DNA of 64,000 nt from Flavobacterium dankookense (GTDB taxonomy: Bacteria > Bacteroidota > Bacteroidia > Flavobacteriales > Flavobacteriaceae), in contig NZ_SNXR01000001.1 of NCBI RefSeq assembly GCF_004362665.1, forward strand, positions 42,548 to 106,547. The letters are read 5' to 3'. The position numbers and the translations under genes are program-made. Positions 34,759-45,027 of this stretch are shown here, one piece after another. The notes beneath the pieces are model-generated. The model was not told where the DNA came from. It was given only the letters and a program-made list of their open reading frames with translations, and did not search any database. Within the stretch, counting starts at the first letter, position 1, and each line of letters starts with the position of its first letter.

Positions 34759-35649
34759 GTGAAAAATCATTCGATATCAATAATAACAAGCTTTCTTGGA
34801 CTTTGGTTAACTTCTTTTTTACAAGAAGAAAATCAAATTATAGTAGGAATTATACTTATTTTAACTTTCGGCATTGTGCATGGCGCAAACGATATCGCTA
34901 TAATAAATAAAATAAATACTGACAATAAAACATTAAATAGTTCAAAAATGATATTCAATTATGTTTTGACAGTAATAATTTCTGCTATATTATTTTTCTA
35001 CATTCCATTAATCACTTTGATTTTATTTATTACAGCAAGTGGATATCATTTCGGCGAGCAACATTGGAGTAGTATGATTTCAAATGAGACTTCAAAAATC
35101 AAAAGTGCTTTTCAATTAACTTATGGTTTGTTTGTTTTGTTGCTTCTGTTTTATTTCAACTCAACAGAAGTAATCATCATAGTTGAATCAATAACATCAC
35201 ATAAATTAAATTCTAATGTAATAGAGTATGCATTTTATGTTTTATTAGTTTTATTAGCTCTAAATTGGATTTACTTGTATGCAAATGATAAAATCTTCAA
35301 ATCAAATGCCATAGCTGAACTTCTGTATTTGATTGTTCTTTCAATTCTCTTCAAAGTATCAAGTTTAATTTGGGGTTTTGCTATATATTTTATCGTTTGG
35401 CATAGTGTACCATCATTAGTAGATCAAATAAAATTTCTTTATGGCGGATTTACAATGAAAAAACTACTTCGATATATAAAAACAGCTCTTTTATATTGGA
35501 TAATTTCGCTCGTTAGTTTGGCCATTTTTTACTCATTGTTTCATTCCACAAAACTTTTTGAAGCTCTTTTATTTTCATTTTTAGCAGCAGTAACTTTTCC
35601 TCATACTATTGTTATTTTGAATATGTTTAAAATAAAAAAAGCCGAGTAA
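34759..35649 (+). CDS. blh: Beta-carotene 15,15'-dioxygenase, Brp/Blh family
   Basis: 296 residues, GTG start. Integral membrane protein with about 8 segments. Family motifs include GIVHGANDIAI (about residue 38), SGYHFGEQHW (about 95), and IVWHSVPSLVDQI (about 213), which supply the conserved metal-binding histidines. It cleaves beta-carotene to two retinal molecules, the chromophore of the adjacent rhodopsin. It shares a control region with the rhodopsin gene and ends in a bidirectional terminator with dnaK. Confidence 0.92.
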   Translation: MKNHSISIITSFLGLWLTSFLQEENQIIVGIILILTFGIVHGANDIAIINKINTDNKTLNSSKMIFNYVLTVIISAILFFYIPLITLILFITASGYHFGEQHWSSMISNETSKIKSAFQLTYGLFVLLLLFYFNSTEVIIIVESITSHKLNSNVIEYAFYVLLVLLALNWIYLYANDKIFKSNAIAELLYLIVLSILFKVSSLIWGFAIYFIVWHSVPSLVDQIKFLYGGFTMKKLLRYIKTALLYWIISLVSLAIFYSLFHSTKLFEALLFSFLAAVTFPHTIVILNMFKIKKAE

Positions 35650-35666
35650 CTAATTACTCGGCTTTT
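35637..35666. terminator. Bidirectional terminator between blh and dnaK
   Basis: 13-bp perfect stem AAAAGCCGAGTAA / TTACTCGGCTTTT with a CTAA loop. Its first bases overlap the blh stop region. Confidence 0.9.
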
Positions 35667-35685
35667 CAATATGATACAAAAAGTA

Positions 35686-37569
35686 TTACTTCACTTCTTC
35701 AAACTCTACGTCTTGCGTATTATCGCCTTGAGCATCAGCTTGTGGTTGTGCTTCTTGTGGTTGTCCTTGTTCTCCTTGAGCATACATCGCAGTAGCAACT
35801 TTCCAAGCAGCGTTTACATTGTCAAGACCTTTTTGAATTGCTTCTAAATCTTGATTTTGGTGCGCCATTCTCAATTCAGTTAAAGCGGATTCGATACCTA
35901 CTTTATGATCATCAGATAATTTATCGCCTAATTCTTTTAACTGACTTTCTGTTTGGAAAATCATACTGTCAGCTTCGTTTAATTTATCTGCTTTTTCTTT
36001 TGCTAATCTGTCGCTTTCAGCATTCATTTCGGCATCTTTCTTCATTCTTTCGATTTCTTCTGGAGTAAGACCTGAAGAAGCTTCAATACGAATATCATGT
36101 GATTTTCCTGTTCCTTTATCTGTAGCAGAAACTTTGATGATACCATTAGCATCAATATCAAAAGTTACTTCAATTTGGGGAACACCTCTTGGTGCTGGTG
36201 GAATTCCATCTAAGTGGAAACGACCGATGGTTTTATTGTCTGCAGCCATTGTTCTTTCACCTTGAATAACGTGGATTTCCACACTTGGTTGATTGTCAGC
36301 AGCTGTAGAGAATACTTGAGATTTTTTTGTTGGAATGGTTGTGTTAGACTCAATTAATTTTGTCATTACATTACCCATAGTTTCAATTCCTAATGATAAA
36401 GGTGTAACGTCAAGTAACAATACATCTTTTACATCACCAGTTAAAACTCCACCTTGAATTGCAGCTCCAATGGCAACAACTTCATCAGGGTTTACACCTT
36501 TTGATGGTTTTTTTCCAAAGAATTTTTCAACTTGTTCTTGAATAACTGGGATTCTTGTAGAACCTCCAACCAAGATTACTTCGTCAATATCAGAAACAGA
36601 TAAACCTGCATCTTTCAACGCTTTAGCAACTGGATCCATAGAACGTTTTACTAAAGTTTCAGCTAATTGCTCAAATTTAGCACGAGTTAATGTTTTAACT
36701 AAGTGTTTTGGACCTGTGGCTGTTGCAGTAACGTATGGTAAGTTAATTTCTGTTTGAGTTGAAGATGACAATTCAATTTTAGCTTTTTCAGCAGCTTCTT
36801 TCAAACGTTGTAAAGCCATTGGATCTTTTCTCAAATCAATTCCTTCTTCAGAATTAAATTCGTTTGCCATCCAATCGATGATTACTTGGTCAAAATCGTC
36901 TCCACCTAAGTGAGTATCTCCATTTGTAGATAATACTTCAAAAACTCCGTCTCCTAATTCAAGAACAGAAATATCAAAAGTTCCACCACCTAAATCGTAA
37001 ACTGCAATTTTTTGGTCAATTCCTTTTTTATCCAATCCGTAAGCTAATGCCGCAGCAGTTGGCTCATTGATGATACGCATTACTTTTAAACCTGCAATTT
37101 CACCAGCTTCTTTAGTAGCTTGACGTTGCGCATCGTTAAAGTAAGCAGGAACAGTAATAACTGCTTCAGTAACTGTTTGACCTAAATAGTCTTCTGCAGT
37201 TTTTTTCATTTTTTGAAGTGTCATTGCTGACAATTCTTGTGGTGTGTAAAGTCTTCCGTCGATATCAACACGTGGAGTATCGTTATCTCCTTTTACTACT
37301 TTATAAGCAACAGTCGATGCTTCTTTAGCACTTTCTGAGTATTTATTACCCATAAAACGTTTGATAGACGCTATGGTCTTAGTAGGATTTGTTACAGCTT
37401 GTCTTTTTGCTGGATCACCTACTTTAATTTCGCCACCTTCTACAAATGCAATTACAGACGGTGTAGTTCTCTTTCCTTCTGCATTAGCAATTACAACTGG
37501 TTCTCCACCTTCCATAACTGACACACAAGAATTCGTTGTACCTAAATCGATACCAATAATTTTTCCCAT
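35686..37569 (-). CDS. dnaK: Chaperone DnaK (Hsp70)
   Basis: 627 residues. [12 protein letters not shown] at the N-terminus, phosphate 2 motif [16 protein letters not shown], adenosine motif [13 protein letters not shown], substrate-binding domain (about 390-505), lid, and a Gln-rich tail ending EEVK. ATP-dependent protein folding with DnaJ and GrpE, which are not in the window. It stands alone; no CIRCE element was seen in the upstream gap. Confidence 0.98.
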   Translation of the reverse strand: MGKIIGIDLGTTNSCVSVMEGGEPVVIANAEGKRTTPSVIAFVEGGEIKVGDPAKRQAVTNPTKTIASIKRFMGNKYSESAKEASTVAYKVVKGDNDTPRVDIDGRLYTPQELSAMTLQKMKKTAEDYLGQTVTEAVITVPAYFNDAQRQATKEAGEIAGLKVMRIINEPTAAALAYGLDKKGIDQKIAVYDLGGGTFDISVLELGDGVFEVLSTNGDTHLGGDDFDQVIIDWMANEFNSEEGIDLRKDPMALQRLKEAAEKAKIELSSSTQTEINLPYVTATATGPKHLVKTLTRAKFEQLAETLVKRSMDPVAKALKDAGLSVSDIDEVILVGGSTRIPVIQEQVEKFFGKKPSKGVNPDEVVAIGAAIQGGVLTGDVKDVLLLDVTPLSLGIETMGNVMTKLIESNTTIPTKKSQVFSTAADNQPSVEIHVIQGERTMAADNKTIGRFHLDGIPPAPRGVPQIEVTFDIDANGIIKVSATDKGTGKSHDIRIEASSGLTPEEIERMKKDAEMNAESDRLAKEKADKLNEADSMIFQTESQLKELGDKLSDDHKVGIESALTELRMAHQNQDLEAIQKGLDNVNAAWKVATAMYAQGEQGQPQEAQPQADAQGDNTQDVEFEEVK

Positions 37570-37692
37570 TGTTATATTAAATTAATTCTGTTTATTATTT
37601 TTAAACTTGAATTGCATAAGTCAACTTTTATGCCAAGCAGTATGAAAACATAAATTGTCAGTTTTCAATAAAAAAATATGACAAGATGACAC

Positions 37693-38076
37693 TTAGTTTA
37701 TCTTTTTAGTTGAAACATATTCAAATCCAATGACAATAATGAATGCTAAGAAGTAAATTAATAGATCATGATTGGAGAAAGATGTTCCAATTACAGTTCT
37801 TGCCAACGTATTGTTTTGCAAACCAAATAACTTTATGACGTTGAGAAACTGAGCAAATTCTATTAAAAAAGCAAAAATCAAAACAATTACTGCAATTATA
37901 TATTTGTTAGATTTTATAAAACCCATTAAAAAACAATATAGCAACAAAACAACTAAAAAATCGCCAAAATAGGGACGAATAAAATCATCATGAACATACA
38001 ATGCAATCAGAACTTCAATAACAAAAAGAAGTAAAAAAGATAAAAAATAATTTCTATTGAAACACCATTTAAACAT
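37693..38076 (-). CDS. DUF2809 membrane protein
   Basis: 127 residues with four hydrophobic segments. The DUF2809 pattern is visible (RPYFGDFLVVLLLYCFL, AFLIEFAQFLNV, GTSFSNHDLLIYFLA). Inner membrane, function unknown. Its start overlaps the end of rarD by 8 bp, so the two are translationally coupled. Confidence 0.85.
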   Translation of the reverse strand: MFKWCFNRNYFLSFLLLFVIEVLIALYVHDDFIRPYFGDFLVVLLLYCFLMGFIKSNKYIIAVIVLIFAFLIEFAQFLNVIKLFGLQNNTLARTVIGTSFSNHDLLIYFLAFIIVIGFEYVSTKKIN

Positions 38077-38965
38077 CTACCGATTTTCTTTTGAAAAGTA
38101 TCTTTTCGTTAAAAATAACAATTGAAAGTAAAATCAAAATATAAGAAACTATTTGTGTTGCATGGATGTGTTCTTTAAAATATAAAACGGCTAATATGAA
38201 ATGGATTAATGGATTGGTGTACATTAATATCCCAACAGCGGACGAGTTCATCCCTTTTAATGCATATAAATTTAAGAATAAAGGAATGATAGTAAAAACT
38301 ACAACTATAATTAGCAACAAAATATAAAACAATGATGCCGTTGGAACATCGCCACTATATTTTGGAAAAAAAGGAATAATTACTATGGATGCAATAATCA
38401 TCTGAACAGTTAACACATTAAAACGATCGAACAAACTATTCTTTCGTTGGCTAATTAAATAAAATGCAAATGATAAAGCGATAGTTACACTATAAATTAA
38501 ATCCAATAAATGACCATAAGACAATATGAAACAACTGATTACACATAATAAAACAGAAAGCCATTGCCATTTAGATAATTTTTCTTTTAATATAAAAAAA
38601 GCTAAAATTGTGGTCAGAATTGGGCAAATCATATAAGCAAATGATGCCGACTGCAAACTAACATGGTTTATGGCGTAAATAAATAAAAACCAATTTAAAA
38701 TCAACAGAAAACCACCAACTATAGTTAGAAAAAACGCTTTTTTACGTTGAGATTTAGTCAAGCTTTTAATAAACTGAATGTCGTTTGAAACAACTTTTTT
38801 TCTTAAAAATAGAGAAATAAAAAGCATTAAAACCGTTGCTAAAAATACCCGATAAAACAAAATATCCAACGAAGGATAATCGTGCAAAGGTTTCAACGCC
38901 AAACTGAAAAATCCCCAAATGATGAAAGCCGAAAACGCCGAGAGATAATATTTATTGATTTGCAC
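38069..38965 (-). CDS. rarD: EamA-family transporter RarD
   Basis: 298 residues, ten hydrophobic segments in two EamA repeats. The RarD-type start is visible (YYLSAFSAFIIWGFFSLALKPL) with YPSLDILFYRVFLA. Inner-membrane carrier of the drug/metabolite superfamily, substrate unknown. It is followed by the coupled DUF2809 gene. Confidence 0.88.
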   Translation of the reverse strand: MQINKYYLSAFSAFIIWGFFSLALKPLHDYPSLDILFYRVFLATVLMLFISLFLRKKVVSNDIQFIKSLTKSQRKKAFFLTIVGGFLLILNWFLFIYAINHVSLQSASFAYMICPILTTILAFFILKEKLSKWQWLSVLLCVISCFILSYGHLLDLIYSVTIALSFAFYLISQRKNSLFDRFNVLTVQMIIASIVIIPFFPKYSGDVPTASLFYILLLIIVVVFTIIPLFLNLYALKGMNSSAVGILMYTNPLIHFILAVLYFKEHIHATQIVSYILILLSIVIFNEKILFKRKSVDV

Positions 38966-39031
38966 AGAGTAATTTTTGATGCAAATGTAAAGAATAGAAA
39001 TTATGTGTTTAGATAAATATTTGCCAAAAAA

Positions 39032-39055
39032 AATCCCAACCGTTAAGCTGGGATT
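39032..39055 (-). terminator. Terminator of rho
   Basis: Stem AATCCCA / TGGGATT with an extended imperfect loop; on the minus strand a long T-run follows. It lies 7 bp after the rho stop. Confidence 0.8.
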
Positions 39056-39061
39056 GAATTT

Positions 39062-40822
39062 TTAATCATTCATCGAAATCAGAAACTCGTCGTTGTTTCG
39101 TGTTTTCTTAATTTTATCATTTATAGTATCCATTGCTTCAACCGGATTCATATCGGCTAAGAATTTACGCAAAATCCACATTCTTTGTAGTGTTTTTTCG
39201 TCAAGAAGTAAATCATCACGACGTGTACTTGAAGACGTTAAATCAATAGCAGGGAAAATTCTACGGTTGGCAATTTTTCTATCCAATTGCAACTCCATGT
39301 TTCCTGTTCCTTTAAATTCTTCGAAAATTACTTCGTCCATTTTAGAACCTGTTTCGGTTAAAGCTGTGGCAATGATGCTCAACGAACCACCATTTTCTAC
39401 ATTACGCGCAGCACCGAAAAATCGTTTTGGTTTTTGTAATGCATTGGCATCAACACCACCCGAGAGTACTTTTCCAGAAGCTGGTTGAACCGTATTGTAA
39501 GCTCTTGCTAAACGTGTAATGGAATCTAAAAGAATAACCACATCATGTCCGCATTCTACTAATCTTTTTGCTTTCTCGAGAACGATATTGGCTATTTTTA
39601 CGTGTTCCATTGGTTCACGGTCAAAAGTTGAAGCAATAACTTCACCTCTAACGCTTCGTTGCATATCTGTAACTTCCTCTGGACGTTCGTCAATTAGTAA
39701 AACGATTAGATATACTTCAGGATGATTGGCAGCAATGGCATTTGCAATGTCTTTTAACAACATGGTTTTACCCGTTTTTGGCTGCGCAACAATCATTCCC
39801 CTTTGACCTTTTCCAATTGGTGAAAATAAATCGATTACGCGTGTAGAAACACTAGCTTGTTTATCGGCAATATTGAATTTTTCTTTTGGGAAAATTGGTG
39901 TCAAATGTTCAAATGAAACTCTATCGCGAACCACTTGTGGATCATGTCCATTGATTTTTAAAACTCTAACTAGTGGAAAGAATTTTTCTCCTTCTTTTGG
40001 TGGACGAACAACTCCTTTAACTGTATCACCTGTTTTTAATCCAAACAAACGAATTTGCGAGGTTGACAAATAAATATCGTCTGGCGAAGCTAAATAATTG
40101 TAATCCGATGAGCGTAAAAAACCATAACCATCAGGCATCATTTCAAGGACACCTTCACTTTCTATAATTCCATCAAATTCATAATCTGAATCTCGGAAAT
40201 TATTTTGCTTTTTACCTTTAAAATTTGGATTGTTATTATTGGCGTTGTGGTTTCCGTTGCCATTTTGATGTTTTGGTCTTGGTTCACGGTTACCGTCTTT
40301 GTTTTGATTTGGATTAGCTTCCGGTTGCTTCGTTGCTTCGCTATCGTTTGAAGTTTCAACTGTAGATTTTTCAGTAGCTTCTTCAATAGGTTTTGCTTCT
40401 TGGGAAATAGTTTCGGCTACATTGTTTTTTTCTGTAGCCCTATTTTTTTTGTCAAAAAGTGGTTTTTTGAACTTAGGATTTTTATTTTGAATAGCTGGTT
40501 TTGTTTCTTCTAGTACTGTTTCATTTGAAGTTGGCTTTACTTCTTCTGCATCATTTGAAGAAGTATCGAATAAATCATTTTGAGTTTTTTGAACCGATAC
40601 TTTGGGTTCGGGCAAAATCCTAGCTCTTTTGGTTTTATTTTCAACAACTTTTGCTTCTTTGGGTTTTACCGTTTCAGTTTCAGTTGTTTTGTTCTGATGT
40701 TCTAAAATTTGGGTAATAAGTGTGTCTTTTTTGGCACCAGCAACTTTTATTGTTTTTGCTAATTTAGCAATTTCTTGAAGCTCAGCAAGCTTCATTTCTT
40801 TTAGGGCAGAAATATCAAACAT
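39062..40822 (-). CDS. rho: Transcription termination factor Rho with disordered insertion
   Basis: 586 residues, much longer than E. coli Rho (419). Rho_N helical domain (about 1-45), then a disordered region rich in K, E, N and Q (about 46-205, with an asparagine-rich stretch near 185-200). The RNA-binding cold-shock domain follows (about 215-290), then the RecA-like ATPase: Walker [24 protein letters not shown], and the Q/R-loop region. Hexameric RNA-dependent termination helicase. Large insertions are typical of Bacteroidota Rho; in Bacteroides thetaiotaomicron such a region drives phase separation. Confidence 0.96.
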   Translation of the reverse strand: MFDISALKEMKLAELQEIAKLAKTIKVAGAKKDTLITQILEHQNKTTETETVKPKEAKVVENKTKRARILPEPKVSVQKTQNDLFDTSSNDAEEVKPTSNETVLEETKPAIQNKNPKFKKPLFDKKNRATEKNNVAETISQEAKPIEEATEKSTVETSNDSEATKQPEANPNQNKDGNREPRPKHQNGNGNHNANNNNPNFKGKKQNNFRDSDYEFDGIIESEGVLEMMPDGYGFLRSSDYNYLASPDDIYLSTSQIRLFGLKTGDTVKGVVRPPKEGEKFFPLVRVLKINGHDPQVVRDRVSFEHLTPIFPKEKFNIADKQASVSTRVIDLFSPIGKGQRGMIVAQPKTGKTMLLKDIANAIAANHPEVYLIVLLIDERPEEVTDMQRSVRGEVIASTFDREPMEHVKIANIVLEKAKRLVECGHDVVILLDSITRLARAYNTVQPASGKVLSGGVDANALQKPKRFFGAARNVENGGSLSIIATALTETGSKMDEVIFEEFKGTGNMELQLDRKIANRRIFPAIDLTSSSTRRDDLLLDEKTLQRMWILRKFLADMNPVEAMDTINDKIKKTRNNDEFLISMND

Positions 40823-40980
40823 GTATATAAAATGTGATTTTTAATTTGAATTAAAAAATTAAAAAAATTGTGTAGAAAAATTTTAATTGAATAGTCCGAA
40901 GGATGAAGTACTTACGGAAATGTTATGCAATAATACAAATAATATTTTATCATGCAATAGTATTTTTTAAAAAGAAACTT

Positions 40981-40988
40981 TATTTTTG
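40981..40988 (+). promoter_or_regulatory. Candidate -7 element of the DUF4293 gene (TATTTTTG)
   Basis: Perfect TAnnTTTG 17 bp before the ATG at 41006. Upstream, ATGCAATA occurs twice 27 bp apart (40925 and 40952) in the gap shared with rho. Confidence 0.45.
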
Positions 40989-41005
40989 TGCATCAAATTT
41001 GAACA

Positions 41006-41413
41006 ATGTTTAGACCACAAACTTATTTTTTAATAGTTTCATTACTGATAACTGGCGTGTTACCTTTTGTTTTTCCACTTTGGAAAGATAATGCTGGTAC
41101 ACCATTTTATTTTATGATGGACATTGTTTATAGTGCTTTGTTTGGATTAAGTACAACTTTATCGCTTTTGAGCATATTATCACACAAAAAAAGACAACAA
41201 CAATTTGTCATGGGCAGATTGAATATGATATTGAATTTAATTTTATTAGGATTATTTGTGTATCGAACACTAAACGCATCTGGAGAAACAGCTATTTCTG
41301 AGAAAGGTGTTGGGATATTCTTACCTATTATTTCTATCGTATTTTTGGTTTTGGCAAACAAAGCCATCAAAAAGGACGAAGATCTCGTAAAATCTGTGGA
41401 TCGATTACGATAA
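41006..41413 (+). CDS. DUF4293 family membrane protein
   Basis: 135 residues, four membrane segments, starting MFRPQTYFLIVSLLITG, the conserved N-terminus of DUF4293. Inner membrane, function unknown. It is regularly found divergent from rho in flavobacteria, as here. Confidence 0.88.
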   Translation: MFRPQTYFLIVSLLITGVLPFVFPLWKDNAGTPFYFMMDIVYSALFGLSTTLSLLSILSHKKRQQQFVMGRLNMILNLILLGLFVYRTLNASGETAISEKGVGIFLPIISIVFLVLANKAIKKDEDLVKSVDRLR

Positions 41414-41442
41414 ACCTATAAACTTAGTTTTTTAGTGCTGCG

Positions 41443-41470
41443 AAAATCCCGAACGAAAGTTTGGGATTTT
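41443..41470 (+). terminator. Terminator after the DUF4293 gene
   Basis: 12-bp stem AAAATCCCGAAC / GTTTGGGATTTT (one G-U pair) with a GAAA loop, then a T-run. It overlaps one end of the dispersed element 41471-41621. Confidence 0.85.
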
Positions 41471-41621
41471 TTTGTTGAAAGCCACTCCAGCTTTCCATTA
41501 CAAGTTTTTCTAAAGTAATCTGTTTTTCTAAAATTTTTAAAAGAGCTTCTGTTGGTCGCTTTTTAAAAATAAGAAAAACTAAATTATTTTTAGAAAAAGC
41601 TTTCCATTGCAATCTGGGCTA
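41471..41621 (-). repeat. Dispersed intergenic element, copy 1
   Basis: Read on the minus strand it begins TAGCCCAGATTGCAATGGAA and ends near GCTGGAGTGGC. Related to copies at 44800 and 53826. A 62-codon open frame inside is not a gene. The rest of the gap to 41690 holds short ACTGAAA-type repeats. Confidence 0.7.
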
Positions 41622-41690
41622 TTGCAGCAATTTTCAATAAACTAAACATTGAGCACTGATAACTGAAAACTGAAAACTGAGCACTAAAAA

Positions 41691-42185
41691 CTACTTCTTA
41701 CCTATTTCAACAATCTCCAAATTCTGGATTTTATCGCCATCAATTTCAAATCGAAGCATCGTTCGCACTTGGTGAAAACCATAAATGCCACAAGCTCCGG
41801 GATTCATGTGAAGTAAATTCAAGGTTTTATCAAACTGTACTTTTAAAATATGTGAATGTCCGCAGATAAAAAGTTTTGGCGGATTTTGCTGAATTTCAGC
41901 ACGAATAGCTTGGTTGTATTTTCCAGGATAACCGCCAATATGTGTAATCCAAACATCAACTCCTTCACAAAAAAAACGATTGTTCAAAGGGAATTCCATT
42001 CGGGCTTTGTCATCATCAATATTGCCATAAACAGCACGAAGTGGTTTTAGCCTTTTTATTGTATCCGTTACTACCAAATCGCCAATATCGCCAGCATGCC
42101 AAACTTCGTCCGCTTGATTCACATACTTTAAAATAGTATCATCAATATGATTGTGCGTATCGGAAAGCAAGAGGATCTTTTTCAT
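41691..42185 (-). CDS. YfcE-type metallophosphoesterase
   Basis: 164 residues. Metal motifs: LLSDTHNHI (residues 6-14), HAGDIGDL, VYGNIDDD, ITHIGGYPG and CGHSHI. Length and motif order match the YfcE/MJ0936 family of small phosphodiesterases. Cytoplasmic, substrate unknown. Divergent from truA. Confidence 0.9.
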   Translation of the reverse strand: MKKILLLSDTHNHIDDTILKYVNQADEVWHAGDIGDLVVTDTIKRLKPLRAVYGNIDDDKARMEFPLNNRFFCEGVDVWITHIGGYPGKYNQAIRAEIQQNPPKLFICGHSHILKVQFDKTLNLLHMNPGACGIYGFHQVRTMLRFEIDGDKIQNLEIVEIGKK

Positions 42186-42219
42186 ATCACAAAAGTAGGT
42201 TAATAATTGAATTTTGAAA

Positions 42220-42249
42220 TTGTCATTGCTGGTGAATTTTGTAAATTTG
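42220..42249 (+). promoter_or_regulatory. Promoter of truA
   Basis: TTG (42220-42222), 19 bp, TAAATTTG (42242-42249), about 25 bp before the TTG start codon of truA. Confidence 0.7.
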
Positions 42250-42274
42250 TAACTTCAAAAAATTAAAATCGGAT

Positions 42275-43012
42275 TTGAGATATTTTATCGAGTTAGCTTA
42301 TAAAGGAACAAATTATCATGGTTGGCAAATTCAACCTGATGCAAAATCCGTACAAGAAACACTCAACAAAGCGTTATCTATACTTTTAAAATCTGAAATT
42401 GATATTCTTGGCGCAGGACGAACAGATGCTGGCGTTCATGCCAAACAGATGTTTGCGCATTTTGACTTTGATAGTGACTTTGACAAAGAAAAATTAGTTC
42501 ACAAACTCAATTCGTTTTTACCCAAAGATATTGCTGTTTTCAAAATTCATGCTGTTCATCCTGAAGCACATGCTCGATTTGATGCTACAAAAAGAACTTA
42601 CGAATATCAAATTCATACTAAAAAAAATGCTTTTGAAGCCGATGATAGTTGGCAATATGGTTTGCCATTGCGTACAGATTTAATGAATGATGCTTGTAAA
42701 ATTCTTTTTGAATATACTGATTTTGAATGTTTTTCAAAAACCAATTCTGATGTAAATACTTTTAATTGTAGTATTCAAGAAGCTTTCTGGCAACAATCGG
42801 AAGATAAATTACTTTTCACGATTTCCGCCGATAGGTTTTTAAGAAATATGGTTCGAGCCATTGTTGGAACTATGATAAATATTGGTCTAGAAAAAGTATC
42901 TTTGGATGATTTTAGAAAAATTATTGAAAGTAAAGACAGAAGTCAAGCTGGTTTTTCAGTTCCAGCACATGGTTTATATTTAACAAAAATTGAATATCCT
43001 TATATAAAATAA
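42275..43012 (+). CDS. truA: tRNA pseudouridine(38-40) synthase
   Basis: 245 residues from a TTG start; the family N-terminus RYFIELAYKGTNYHGWQ begins right after it and no ATG is available. Catalytic aspartate in GAGRTDAGVHA (about residue 52). It forms pseudouridine at tRNA positions 38-40. The following exporter gene starts on the base after its stop, so the two are co-transcribed. Confidence 0.96.
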   Translation: MRYFIELAYKGTNYHGWQIQPDAKSVQETLNKALSILLKSEIDILGAGRTDAGVHAKQMFAHFDFDSDFDKEKLVHKLNSFLPKDIAVFKIHAVHPEAHARFDATKRTYEYQIHTKKNAFEADDSWQYGLPLRTDLMNDACKILFEYTDFECFSKTNSDVNTFNCSIQEAFWQQSEDKLLFTISADRFLRNMVRAIVGTMINIGLEKVSLDDFRKIIESKDRSQAGFSVPAHGLYLTKIEYPYIK

Positions 43013-44773
43013 ATGAAAGCCAAAGCATTTGATGTAAACCTTTTTAAGAAGATTTTACGCTATACTAAACCTTATAAAAACAGGTATTATGGTGTGATTG
43101 TTTTTGCAATCTTATTATCCATTTTTGCGGCACTTCGTCCTTATTTACTTCAAATAACAGTTGATACTTATATAAAATCCGCTAGCAAATCGGGATTATT
43201 GCTTTATGTTACCATTATGGGATTGGCATTAATTCTGGAAGTTTTGTCGCAATTTTACTTTGTGTATTGGGCAAACTGGCTTGGACAAGATATCATCAAA
43301 GATATTCGAAAGAAACTTTTCAAACACATGTTGAGTTTTAGAATGAAATATTTTGACAACGCACCTGTTGGTCAACTCGTTACTCGTTCTGTTTCTGATA
43401 TCGAACAAATTGCTCGCATATTTAGTCAAGGATTATTCATGATTATAAGTGATTTGATGAAAATGCTCGTTTGTTTACTCATTATGTTTTATATGAATTG
43501 GCAACTTTCGATGATAGTTGTTCTTGCGATGCCTGTTTTGGTATATTTCACTCGAATTTTTCAGAAAAAAATGCAAGTAGCTTTTGAAGAAGTAAGAACG
43601 CAAGTGGCTAACATGAATACTTTTGTTCAAGAAAGAGTAACAGGAATGAAGATTGTACAATTGTTCAATAGAGAACAAATTGAATATGAAAACTTTAAAG
43701 AAATAAATCAAAAACATAATAAAGCTTGGATAAAAACCATTCTTTACAACTCCATTTTCTTTCCAATTGCTGATATTATTTCATCCATAACCTTGGGAAT
43801 TGTTGTTTTATATGGTGGTTTTCAAATTATTGATGGAAATCCATTTACAACAGTTGGTCAAATGATTTCCTATACTATGTTTATTGGAATGTTGTTCAAT
43901 CCGTTACGTCAAATTGCGGATAAATTCAACGAAATGCAAATGGGAATGATTGCTGCCAATCGTGTTTTTGACATTCTTGATAGTACGGCAGACGTTCAAA
44001 CTGATGGTGAAAAAACAATTAGCCATTTTGAAGGAAATATTCGTTTTGAAAACGTTCGATTTAGTTATGTTGACAATCAAGAAGTGCTTAAAGGAATTAA
44101 TCTTAGTGTAAATGCTGGAGAAACCATAGCTATTGTTGGTTCAACTGGCGCGGGAAAATCAACTATTATTAATCTTTTGAACCGATTTTACGAAATTAAT
44201 TCTGGTGCAATTTATATTGACAATCAAAATATTAACGACTTTAAATTAGAGAATTTACGAACTCAAATAGCAATTGTTTTGCAAGATGTTTTTCTTTTTG
44301 CTGACACTATTCACAATAATATTACACTTAATAATCCTGCAATTTCAAGAGATGAAGTCATTGCTGCTGCAAAAAAAATTGGCGTTCATAAATTTATCAA
44401 AAGTTTGCCCGATGGATATGATTATGATGTAAAAGAACGTGGCGTAATGTTATCTTCAGGACAACGTCAATTGATTGCATTTCTTCGTGCTTATGTCAGT
44501 AATCCAAGTATCTTAATTTTGGACGAAGCAACATCATCTATTGACACTTACAGCGAAGAATTAATTCAAAAAGCTACAGAAACTATCACAAAAGGTAGAA
44601 CATCAATTGTTATTGCACATCGATTGGCAACGATTGTTAATGCGGACAAGATCATAGTGATGGACAAAGGAATGATTGTAGAGGAAGGTTCACACCAAGA
44701 ATTAGTAATTAAAGAAGATGGATATTATAAAAATCTATATGATTCGCAGTTTGCTGTGGAAAAATTAGAATAG
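43013..44773 (+). CDS. ABC exporter, fused permease and ATPase (MsbA-like)
   Basis: 586 residues. Type I exporter: six membrane segments (about 20-320), then the ATPase: Walker A VGSTGAGKST (about residue 378), Q-loop, signature LSSGQRQLIAF, Walker B LILDEATSSID and the H-loop histidine (IAHRLAT). The signature reads LSSGQ, a common variant of LSGGQ. Inner-membrane export of lipid or drug-like substrates. Immediately downstream of truA. Confidence 0.93.
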   Translation: MKAKAFDVNLFKKILRYTKPYKNRYYGVIVFAILLSIFAALRPYLLQITVDTYIKSASKSGLLLYVTIMGLALILEVLSQFYFVYWANWLGQDIIKDIRKKLFKHMLSFRMKYFDNAPVGQLVTRSVSDIEQIARIFSQGLFMIISDLMKMLVCLLIMFYMNWQLSMIVVLAMPVLVYFTRIFQKKMQVAFEEVRTQVANMNTFVQERVTGMKIVQLFNREQIEYENFKEINQKHNKAWIKTILYNSIFFPIADIISSITLGIVVLYGGFQIIDGNPFTTVGQMISYTMFIGMLFNPLRQIADKFNEMQMGMIAANRVFDILDSTADVQTDGEKTISHFEGNIRFENVRFSYVDNQEVLKGINLSVNAGETIAIVGSTGAGKSTIINLLNRFYEINSGAIYIDNQNINDFKLENLRTQIAIVLQDVFLFADTIHNNITLNNPAISRDEVIAAAKKIGVHKFIKSLPDGYDYDVKERGVMLSSGQRQLIAFLRAYVSNPSILILDEATSSIDTYSEELIQKATETITKGRTSIVIAHRLATIVNADKIIVMDKGMIVEEGSHQELVIKEDGYYKNLYDSQFAVEKLE

Positions 44774-44799
44774 CGCAGAAATTAAAATGGTATACAATT

Positions 44800-44905
44800 T
44801 AGCCCCGATTGAAGTGGTATCGTTTTTTAGAACGATAAAAACGAAAAGCGGGAAAACGGATTGCAAAATTTCCCAAGCGATTCGCTCCAAAAAATAAACA
44901 ATTTT
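44800..44905 (+). repeat. Dispersed intergenic element, copy 2
   Basis: Begins TAGCCCCGATTGAAGTGG and includes an AGCGGGAAAA block and an end near GATTCGCTCC. It shares its head with the elements at 41621 (minus) and 53826. The rest of the gap (44906-45027) shows nothing recognisable. Confidence 0.7.
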
Positions 44906-45027
44906 GATACTTTATTAAAAGAGAATAAATCCTTAAATTCGCAATCTCAACTAATTTAAAAAATTTTATACAATGACACGAGCGTAAGCGACTGCATTTT
45001 TTACAAATTAAAATAAACAAACGAAAA

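Noticed and set aside
37570..37692. Sigma-54-like TTGGCAT...TTGAC sequence upstream of dnaK
   Set aside because: The -12 GC doublet is missing and spacing is not convincing; no enhancer-type regulator nearby.
41424..41612. 62-codon open frame on the minus strand
   Set aside because: It lies inside the dispersed TAGCCC element and reads through a terminator stem; no signal of a real protein.
44906..45027. Possible riboswitch upstream of lpdA
   Set aside because: No recognisable aptamer and only part of a dispersed repeat nearby.
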